12,749 nucleotides of DNA from Desulfobulbaceae bacterium UBA5628 (lineage in GTDB: Bacteria > Desulfobacterota > Desulfobulbia > Desulfobulbales > Desulfurivibrionaceae). Positions 7,896 to 12,749 of the stretch are shown here, in pieces. A program made the translations under genes and the position numbers. The stretch spans positions 1-12,749 of the forward strand of contig DIKC01000197.1 of the NCBI GenBank assembly GCA_002421565.1, read 5' to 3'. The notes under the pieces are model-generated. The model was not told where the DNA came from and searched no databases. It saw only the letters and a list, made by a program, of their open reading frames with translations. The first letter of the stretch is position 1. Each line of letters opens with the position of its first letter.

Positions 7896-9062
7896 TTGGA
7901 AAAATATCTTGGCTCACAGCATCGTTTTCTTCAGGCGGCTTTGGACGGAGTGGCTGATCCGATCATGGTGGTGGGGGTAGATTTTCGCCTCAAGCTGATG
8001 AATCGGGCGGCCCGGGAATATTCCGGCTGCGGCGACCGGCCGGTGGCCGAACTGCCTCCCTGCCATCAATTGATTTTCAGTCTGGACTGCCCCTGTGATC
8101 AGGTGGGGCGCTCCTGCCCTTTGCGGGAGGTGGTTCGTTCCGGCAGTCGGGTACGGGTGGAGCATGATCAGGTAATGGTGGGCGGCGAGGAGTGTTCCTT
8201 TGAAATTCTCGCTACCCCCTTGTTCGGGGAAAACGGCGAATTGTTCGGGATCGTCGAGTCCCTGCGCGATGTGACCGCCCGCAAGCAAATGGCCAATATG
8301 CTGCGGGATGAACAGGAGCGACTGGAACAGAGAGTCCGGGAGCGGACGGCGGAATTGATGCAGGCCGGCCAACTGGCCGCCATCGGCGAATTGGCGGCCG
8401 GAGTGGCCCACGAGATCAACAATCCCGTCAACGGGATTATCAACTTTGCCCAATTGCTGGCGGATGACAGCCAGGATGATGAGCAGCACGATATTTTACG
8501 GCGGATCATTGACGAGGGCGAGCGGGTGGCCGATATTGTCAGGAACCTGCTCGCCTTTGCCCGTCAGCACAGCGATCAGGAGAGCGACGAAGTGGCGGTG
8601 GCAACGGTGCTTGACAACGCCCTTGCCCTTTACACCCACCAACTGGCCAAAGACGGCATCATCCTGACCATTGACATCGAGGAGAATCTGCCCTTGCTGC
8701 GGCTCAATCCCCAGCAATTGCAGCAGGTCTTTCTGAATCTTTTGAGCAACGCCCGCCACGCCTTGAACCAGCGTTATAGTGGCAAGAACCCCGGTAAGAA
8801 ACTGGCCATTCAGGTGCTCTTGCATAACGGAGCGGATGGCCGCTTTGTCCGCACCAAAGTCACCGATTACGGCACCGGCATCCCCCGGGAAATCATCGAC
8901 CATATCTTTGAGCCATTTTTCTCTTCAAAAAAGCCGGGCGAGGGCACCGGCCTGGGGTTGAGCATCAGTCACGGAATTATCAAGGGATTCAAGGGCCACC
9001 TGCGCGTGGAAAGCGTGGCCGGGGAATATACCACCATGATGGTGGATCTGCCGGTCGCCTGA
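7896..9062 (+). CDS. Soluble PAS histidine kinase with a cysteine-rich PAS domain
   Basis: 388-aa kinase with no membrane helix, so cytoplasmic. A PAS domain (about 8-128) contains C56, C65, C67 and C74 in the arrangement C-x8-C-x-C-x6-C, inside PPCHQLIF...DCPCDQ...SCPL. Such cysteines could bind an Fe-S cluster or a metal, as in the oxygen-sensing PAS of NreB; this is only an analogy. A short coiled coil (128-155) leads to a HisKA domain with H172 in GVAHEINNP, then an ATPase domain with N281/N285, DYGTGI (324-329), FEPFFSSK and [11 protein letters not shown] (348-358). Translation probably starts at TTG 7896, with GAGGT (7883-7887) 8 nt upstream. An in-frame stop at 7887-7889 excludes anything further upstream, and the next ATG (7965) would cut into the PAS fold. 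The kinase core closely resembles that of the kinase at 4174. Confidence 0.9.
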   Translation: MEKYLGSQHRFLQAALDGVADPIMVVGVDFRLKLMNRAAREYSGCGDRPVAELPPCHQLIFSLDCPCDQVGRSCPLREVVRSGSRVRVEHDQVMVGGEECSFEILATPLFGENGELFGIVESLRDVTARKQMANMLRDEQERLEQRVRERTAELMQAGQLAAIGELAAGVAHEINNPVNGIINFAQLLADDSQDDEQHDILRRIIDEGERVADIVRNLLAFARQHSDQESDEVAVATVLDNALALYTHQLAKDGIILTIDIEENLPLLRLNPQQLQQVFLNLLSNARHALNQRYSGKNPGKKLAIQVLLHNGADGRFVRTKVTDYGTGIPREIIDHIFEPFFSSKKPGEGTGLGLSISHGIIKGFKGHLRVESVAGEYTTMMVDLPVA

Positions 9063-9105
9063 CACCAGGGACTTGCCCGTTAACCAGCCGCAAAGGAATC
9101 AGGTC

Positions 9106-10896
9106 ATGATGGAACCGGAAAAGATCGACAGTCGCATCCTGGTGGTGGATGACGAGGAGAGCCTGCGTCTGACCTTCAAGATGTTTCTGGCCAAGGAAGG
9201 GTATGGGCCGGTACTAACCGCCGGCACCTATGAAGAGGCCAAGGCGCTGATTGAAACCGAGGAGTTTGATCTGATCATCAGCGATATCGTGATGGAAGGG
9301 GAGTCGGGGATCGATCTCTTGCGCCGGGTGCGGGAGTTGCACAAGGAGTGTCCGGTGGTGATGGTCACCGGTTATCCCAATATCAACACCGCCACCGAGG
9401 CGGTGCGGCTGGGCGCCTTTGATTATCTGGCCAAGCCGGTCAAAAAGGACGATTTGTTGCGTACCGCCCGCATGGCCTTGCGCCAGTATGCCCTCTGGCG
9501 GGAGAAAAACCGCCTGGACCAGGAAAAGGATCGCTACCGGCAGAATCTGGAAATCGTCTTTCGCAGTGTCCGGGATATGATCATCACCGTTGATCCGGCC
9601 TTGCAGGTGGTCCAGATCAATGACCGGGCCAGGGAATGGGCCGAGGGGCTGGCTCTGGAGTTGCGGGAAGGGGCAAGCCTGGAGGCGTTGCCGGAACCTT
9701 TTCGGGTATTTGTTGAGGATGCCAGGCGGGTAATCGATTCCCACCAGGAGGTAGCCGAGCATCAGGTGGAACTCGAGTCGGAGCAGTTGGGGCGGGTGGT
9801 TTTCCGAATCAGCGGCGTGCCTCTGGAGGGCCAGCAGGAAAAATTCTCCGGGGCGATGCTGGTCTTTCGCGATGTCAGCCGCCTGGAATTTCTTGAGCAG
9901 CGGGGCAAGCGCAGCCGTTTTCATCGCCTGGCCGGCGGTTCTCCCGCCATGCAGACCGTTTACACCATGATTGAGAACGTCGGGCCGGTGGATGTGACGG
10001 TGCTGATCACCGGCGAGTCGGGCACCGGCAAGGAACTGGTGGTGGAGGCCCTGCACGCGGAAAGCCCCCGCCGGGGGATGCCGTTGATCAAGGTGGATTG
10101 CACCTCGATTCCGGAGAATCTGCTGGAAAGCGAACTGTTCGGTCATAAGCGGGGATCGTTTACCGGCGCTGATCGTCACCGGGAGGGGAGGATTCTTCAA
10201 GCCGACGGCGGCACCCTTTTCCTTGATGAAGTTGGGGATATTTCGCTGATGAATCAGGTGCGGCTCCTGCGTTTCCTCCAGGAGCGCACCTTCTATCCGG
10301 TGGGCGGCGACCAGCCGGTTTCGGTGGATGTCCGGGTGGTGGCGGCGACCAATGCCGATCTGCGGCAGAAGGTGCGGGATGGTCAATTCCGGGAGGATCT
10401 TTATTATCGGCTACGGGTGGTGGATATTCACCTGCCGCCCTTGCGGGAGCGGGATGGAGATATGGAACTGCTGGCCCGGATGTTCATGGAGCGTTTCAAT
10501 AAGCAGTTGAACAAAAATATCAGCGGAATTTCCGATCAGGCCCTGCGGATGCTTACGGGTTATCGCTGGCCGGGCAATGTCCGGGAGCTGGAGCATGTCA
10601 TTGAGCGGGCCTGCGTTCTTTGCGCCGGCCCCACCATCACCAGCGCCGACCTTTCCGCCGAGATCATGGGTGGGCAGGCGCCAATGGGCGTGGCGGCCCA
10701 TAATGCTTCTCCGCAGGCGGCCGGAGGCGAAGGGCATGGTGGCGGTGGTATGCCCGACGATGGCGAGGAAGCGCGAATTATGCGGGTGTTGCAGCAGACC
10801 GATGGCAACAAGGCCAAAGCCGCCCGGCTTCTGGGGATCGACCGCAGCACCTTGTACCGCAAGATGAAGCAGTATAATATTCCGGATAGCGATTAA
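9106..10896 (+). CDS. Sigma54-dependent response regulator (receiver-PAS-AAA+-Fis HTH)
   Basis: 596-aa NtrC-type transcription activator. The receiver (about 10-125) has acidic pair D15/D16, phosphoacceptor D60 in LIISDIVM, T88 and K110. A PAS-like linker domain follows (about 143-258). The AAA+ domain (about 270-510) has Walker A GESGTGKE (303-310), a sigma54-contact loop GSFTGA (350-355, a common variant of GAFTGA), Walker B GGTLFLDEV (368-376) and the arginine-finger region around REDLYYRL (429-436). A Gly/Pro-rich flexible stretch (about 522-553) precedes a Fis-type helix-turn-helix (about 557-591, KAARLLGIDRSTLYRKM). ATG 9106 is chosen because AAAGGA (9092-9097) is 8 nt upstream; a TTG at 9073 lacks this. 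It is the last gene of the kinase/prfC operon and directly precedes a sigma54 promoter, which is its probable target. Confidence 0.94.
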   Translation: MMEPEKIDSRILVVDDEESLRLTFKMFLAKEGYGPVLTAGTYEEAKALIETEEFDLIISDIVMEGESGIDLLRRVRELHKECPVVMVTGYPNINTATEAVRLGAFDYLAKPVKKDDLLRTARMALRQYALWREKNRLDQEKDRYRQNLEIVFRSVRDMIITVDPALQVVQINDRAREWAEGLALELREGASLEALPEPFRVFVEDARRVIDSHQEVAEHQVELESEQLGRVVFRISGVPLEGQQEKFSGAMLVFRDVSRLEFLEQRGKRSRFHRLAGGSPAMQTVYTMIENVGPVDVTVLITGESGTGKELVVEALHAESPRRGMPLIKVDCTSIPENLLESELFGHKRGSFTGADRHREGRILQADGGTLFLDEVGDISLMNQVRLLRFLQERTFYPVGGDQPVSVDVRVVAATNADLRQKVRDGQFREDLYYRLRVVDIHLPPLRERDGDMELLARMFMERFNKQLNKNISGISDQALRMLTGYRWPGNVRELEHVIERACVLCAGPTITSADLSAEIMGGQAPMGVAAHNASPQAAGGEGHGGGGMPDDGEEARIMRVLQQTDGNKAKAARLLGIDRSTLYRKMKQYNIPDSD

Positions 10897-10943
10897 GCGC
10901 GCTTATTCCGCCGCCACACTGGTGAGGTAAATATGTGGCGGCG
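10895..10943. repeat. Inverted repeats just after the regulator gene
   Basis: AAGCGCGCTT (10895-10904) is a palindrome overlapping the stop codon. It is followed by a perfect 10-bp inverted repeat, CGCCGCCACA (10909-10918) with TGTGGCGGCG (10934-10943), separated by 15 nt. A second GCGCGC at 10951-10956 could close an outer stem with 10897-10902. No T-tract follows, so it is not a standard terminator. It could be regulator binding sites or structured RNA. Confidence 0.5.
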
Positions 10944-10951
10944 AAGTGTAG

Positions 10952-10973
10952 CGCGCAACACTTTTGTTGCGCG
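10952..10973. repeat. Perfect 9-bp hairpin without T-tract
   Basis: CGCGCAACA (10952-10960), a four-base loop, then TGTTGCGCG (10965-10973). It is a stable stem-loop that abuts the preceding inverted repeat. The following bases are GC-rich, so simple intrinsic termination is unlikely. Confidence 0.55.
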
Positions 10974-11053
10974 GCCTGCGGTTGCTCGGCGTGGGTCGTT
11001 CAACCGTCTCTGGTGGCAATATCCCCTTTTATTACCTTGTATCACGGTCATTA

Positions 11054-11067
11054 TGGCGACTTCGCCA
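11054..11067. promoter_or_regulatory. Dyad TGGCGA-CT-TCGCCA, candidate activator-binding site
   Basis: Perfect 6-bp inverted repeat with a 2-nt centre. It lies about 150-160 bp upstream of the start predicted from the sigma54 promoter, a normal place for an enhancer-binding protein. ACTTCGCC (11059-11066) is the exact reverse complement of GGCGAAGT at 10940-10947, so a related half-site occurs further upstream. GGCAATA (11015-11021) and TATTGCC (11071-11077) flank the dyad as a longer-range inverted repeat. Confidence 0.4.
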
Positions 11068-11074
11068 CACTATT

Positions 11075-11121
11075 GCCGCAGCCTTTCTTCGCGGCCTTCT
11101 TCCTCTTTTATTTTTTTGTTT
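11075..11121 (+). terminator. Weak terminator-like structure after the kinase/regulator operon
   Basis: GCCGC (11075-11079) can pair with GCGGC (11091-11095) across an 11-nt loop. A pyrimidine-rich run then passes into a near-continuous T stretch (about 11104-11122). The stem is short and the T-run does not start at its foot, so the call is weak. It is the only reasonable intrinsic end seen for the upstream operon. Confidence 0.3.
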
Positions 11122-11123
11122 TA

Positions 11124-11136
11124 AATCGGCTAATTA
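11124..11136 (+). promoter_or_regulatory. Possible IHF site between activator dyads and sigma54 promoter
   Basis: AATCGGCTAATTA matches the IHF consensus WATCARNNNNTTR at all defined positions except one. It lies in an AT-rich stretch about 55 bp upstream of the -24 box, where IHF bending typically assists sigma54 activators. The consensus is degenerate, so position and context carry most of the weight. Confidence 0.35.
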
Positions 11137-11189
11137 GGGTTTGATCCCAAGGGTGTTTCGATTTTTGGGGCAGTGGCTTGTTGTTTTTC

Positions 11190-11205
11190 TGGCACGAACC
11201 ATGCA
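11190..11205 (+). promoter_or_regulatory. Sigma54 (RpoN) promoter of the small membrane-protein genes
   Basis: TGGCACG-AACC-ATGCA matches the consensus TGGCACR-N4-TTGCW with a single mismatch and has the invariant GG-N10-GC spacing (GG 11191-11192, GC 11203-11204). The predicted start is near 11216, giving a leader of about 66 nt before the ATG at 11282. The gene immediately upstream encodes a sigma54-dependent activator. Confidence 0.82.
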
Positions 11206-11281
11206 AAGGTCTCTGGTCAAAGGCTGGCAAGATTCGCTTACAGGCGATAAGACCAACAGATAGACAAACAAGGAGGACACC

Positions 11282-11500
11282 ATGAAGAACGTAGCCGGAA
11301 TCGAAAAGGAAGGATTGGGAAGCAGTGTTCTTGATCAACAGGCAATGGTGGAAGGCGCTACCCAGGCCGGGATCGGGATCATTATGGTGCTGGCGGCTCT
11401 GATCGGGGTGTGGGGAATTGCCTGCCTGGTCGGAGGAGTTATGGAAGTAGGGGTAACCGAGTTGATGCGCGGTTTCGTCACTGCGGTTACCGGTAACTGA
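11282..11500 (+). CDS. Small single-span membrane protein, family not recognised
   Basis: 72 aa. A polar N-terminus (1-27) precedes one Gly/Ala/Val-rich hydrophobic helix at about 29-53 (core GIGIIMVLAALIGVWGIA). A short C-terminal tail, VTELMRGFVTAVTG (58-71), looks amphipathic. There is no signal-peptidase site or catalytic motif. Translation signals are good: AGGAGG (11271-11276), 5 nt before ATG. It is the first gene behind the sigma54 promoter and is followed after 71 nt by a second small membrane-protein gene with a matching tail motif. I infer a membrane complex or regulator made with its neighbour under control of the upstream two-component system. No function is assigned. Confidence 0.85.
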   Translation: MKNVAGIEKEGLGSSVLDQQAMVEGATQAGIGIIMVLAALIGVWGIACLVGGVMEVGVTELMRGFVTAVTGN

Positions 11501-11571
11501 ACCGGGATTTGCAGGATTGATCCGAACACTTAATGGTAACGATTAACTAAATAATACAAGGAGATACGGTA

Positions 11572-11883
11572 ATGAAGACGGAAAGCAACAACCGAGGCGG
11601 AAAATTCTTTTGGGCATTGATGGTCGGATTGGGTGGCGCGGCCGGGGCTTGGGCCGTGGGGACCATTCTTTTCAGTCTGGCGCAGATGAACTGGCAGGTT
11701 TCCGAACTGCTGCGGAACTATCTGGTGGCGGTGGGCGCCATCGGCGAGTTTGAAACCCTGGTGGATTTTTACACCCACATCAAGGGAGTTGAATACATCA
11801 TCTGTCTGGCTTTCCTGGCAGCCTTCCCGGCCTTTTTCAAGTATGTGAATAAGCCGACCGAGGCGCCGTTGGCCCGGCGTTGA
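11572..11883 (+). CDS. Small two-span membrane protein, family not recognised
   Basis: 103 aa. A basic N-terminus (KTESNNRGGK) is followed by transmembrane helix 1 at about 12-38 (WALMVGLGGAAGAWAVG), a loop with VSELLRNYLVAV (43-54) and GEFETLVDFYTHIKG, transmembrane helix 2 at about 73-91, and a basic tail ending ARR. Both ends are positively charged and probably cytoplasmic, leaving the roughly 35-residue loop in the periplasm. AAGGAG (11558-11563) is 8 nt before the ATG. The segment after helix 1 resembles the tail of the 72-aa neighbour, suggesting common ancestry or a shared docking surface. It is likely co-transcribed from the sigma54 promoter and closed by the terminator at 11914. The function is unknown. 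Confidence 0.87.
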   Translation: MKTESNNRGGKFFWALMVGLGGAAGAWAVGTILFSLAQMNWQVSELLRNYLVAVGAIGEFETLVDFYTHIKGVEYIICLAFLAAFPAFFKYVNKPTEAPLARR

Positions 11884-11913
11884 ATCGCCCCCGGCGGTTT
11901 CCGGGATAGCTCC

Positions 11914-11946
11914 AAAAAAAATCCGGGGATTCCCCGGATTTTTTTT
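11914..11946. terminator. Symmetrical (bidirectional) intrinsic terminator
   Basis: A8 (11914-11921), TCCGGGG (11922-11928), 3-nt loop, CCCCGGA (11932-11938), T8 (11939-11946) form a perfect 15-bp inverted repeat with A- and T-tracts on either side. It can stop transcription from both directions. It ends the small membrane-protein operon and insulates the ftsH-like gene. Confidence 0.93.
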
Positions 11947-12053
11947 GGCTGAAAAACTCCCATCAGCGGAACGTCATGGTATAAGATGATTCCGATGCCG
12001 GATCGGCGCGGTTGTCGCAGTCATCATTATCAAATTACCCAAAGGGGTGTTGC

Positions 12054-12749
12054 ATGGCCCGTTATGTCCGCAATTACCTGTTGCTGCTCTTTGCGGCGGC
12101 AATTGCCGTCCTGGCTTACAACATTTACCGGATGGAAGAGCGGCCGCCTTATCTGGAGTATTCCGCCTTCCTGAGCAAGTTGGAGGAAGGGGGGATAAAG
12201 GAAATAAACCTGCGGGGCGGAGAGATCAGCGGCCGGGATAGCCTTGGTCAGCCTTTCGCCACCTTTGCCCCTGACCCGGCCACCCTGCTGCCGCGCCTCG
12301 AGAAGCAGGGGGTGACGATCAGCGCCCGGCCGGAAGCTGCGGCCTCCTCTTTTTGGAGCACGACCTTCCCAACCCTGCTGCTTTTCGGCGGACTGATGTT
12401 TTTCATGGTCATGCAGCAACGGGGCGGTTTGTCCCGATTTTCCAAAAAGACTCTTCCTACCCCATTGGATTCTCGGCAGAAAGTGACCTTTGCCGATGTC
12501 GCCGGGATTCCGGAGGCGCAGGAGGAACTTGAGGAGATTGTCGACTGCCTCCGCAATCCCGGCCGGATCACCCGTCTGGGCGGTCGGATTCCCAAGGGGG
12601 TGCTGCTCCAAGGGCCGCCCGGCACCGGTAAGACCTTGCTGGCCAAGGCGATTGCCGGCGAGGCCGGAGTACCTTTTTACAGTATGAGCGGTTCCGACTT
12701 TGTCGAGATGTTCGTAGGGGTTGGCGCTTCCCGGGTGCGGGAGCTTTTC
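12054..12749 (+). CDS. ftsH: FtsH-type membrane AAA+ zinc protease, N-terminal part
   Basis: 232 residues are visible; the gene runs off the right edge before the rest of the AAA+ module and the HExxH protease domain. FtsH is a hexameric inner-membrane protease for quality control and regulated turnover of membrane and some soluble proteins. Seen: transmembrane helix 1 (about 7-22), a periplasmic domain ([20 protein letters not shown], 34-53), helix 2 (about 102-120), [20 protein letters not shown] (144-163), Walker A GPPGTGKT (187-194) and the pore-loop block [17 protein letters not shown] (216-232). ATG 12054 has AAGGGG (12042-12047) 6 nt upstream. The linker between the helix and AAA+ region and a few near-Walker positions ([20 protein letters not shown]) differ from typical FtsH, so it may be a second copy. 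Isolated from the upstream operon by the terminator; only a -10-like TATAAG (11980-11985) is seen, without a convincing -35 box. Confidence 0.9.
   Translation, partial: MARYVRNYLLLLFAAAIAVLAYNIYRMEERPPYLEYSAFLSKLEEGGIKEINLRGGEISGRDSLGQPFATFAPDPATLLPRLEKQGVTISARPEAAASSFWSTTFPTLLLFGGLMFFMVMQQRGGLSRFSKKTLPTPLDSRQKVTFADVAGIPEAQEELEEIVDCLRNPGRITRLGGRIPKGVLLQGPPGTGKTLLAKAIAGEAGVPFYSMSGSDFVEMFVGVGASRVRELF

Noticed and set aside
9073..9105. Eleven-residue extension of the response regulator from a TTG
   Set aside because: There is no ribosome-binding site before the TTG, whereas AAAGGA is well placed for the ATG at 9106; receiver domains normally begin close to this point.
10895..11095. CRISPR array or integron attC sites
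   Set aside because: The inverted repeats differ from one another, have no regular spacing and no repeated direct unit; no cas or integrase gene is present.
10933..11124. 63-codon plus-strand frame starting ATG at 10933, with a GAGG upstream
   Set aside because: It runs straight through several perfect inverted repeats and the T-rich tract, is Arg/Ser-rich without domain character, and overlaps an equally long frame at 10935. The GAGG is probably coincidental, though a tiny peptide cannot be fully excluded.
11108..11338. 76-codon minus-strand frame across the sigma54 promoter
   Set aside because: It covers promoter and leader DNA and the start of the 72-aa gene, and has no ribosome-binding site or recognisable sequence.
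11980..11985. TATAAG as a -10 box for the ftsH-like gene
   Set aside because: There is no acceptable -35 hexamer at 16-18 bp upstream, so no promoter feature was called.

Overview
The window looks like part of the chromosome of a sulfur-metabolising Desulfobacterota bacterium, most likely of the Desulfobulbales group. The marker is a complete dsrA-dsrB-dsrD cluster of the bacterial reductive type. The assignment comes from recalled family sequences and is an inference, not a search result. All genes except the left-most one are on the + strand.

Layout. (1) 1-1017, minus strand: most of an FAD-dependent CoA-disulfide reductase/NADH oxidase-like enzyme, cut by the left edge. (2) 1018-1322: a divergent control region with a plausible sigma70 promoter for each side, a GC hairpin followed by T5, and a perfect palindrome at the presumed dsrA transcription start. 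(3) 1323-4074: dsrA, dsrB and dsrD (dissimilatory sulfite reductase alpha and beta subunits and its small activator), closed by a strong intrinsic terminator at 4111-4154. (4) 4174-10896: four closely spaced genes. They are a membrane histidine kinase with a CxxCH periplasmic sensor, peptide chain release factor 3 (prfC), a soluble histidine kinase with a cysteine-rich PAS domain, and a sigma54-dependent response regulator. (5) 10897-11281: 385 nt without a convincing gene. It holds several perfect inverted repeats, a near-consensus IHF site and an excellent sigma54 promoter (GG-N10-GC). (6) 11282-11883: two small membrane-protein genes under that promoter, then a symmetrical terminator at 11914-11946. 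(7) 12054 to the right edge: the N-terminal third of an FtsH-type AAA+ protease.

How the genes may work together (inference). The two kinases have nearly identical phosphoacceptor regions and sit with a single regulator. The regulator is sigma54-dependent, and the only clear sigma54 promoter seen lies just downstream of it, in front of the two small membrane proteins. This suggests a self-contained redox or ligand sensing circuit: a periplasmic (possibly haem c) sensor and a cytoplasmic (possibly metal- or Fe-S-binding) sensor both feed one activator that switches on a two-gene membrane module. The two small proteins share a motif, V-[ST]-E-L-[LM]-R-x-[FY]-[LV]-x-A-V, after a transmembrane helix, so they may be related. 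I do not recognise their family. This module is the best candidate for something undescribed. The terminator between dsrD and the first kinase leaves no visible promoter for the kinase operon, so the operon may depend partly on read-through from dsrABD.
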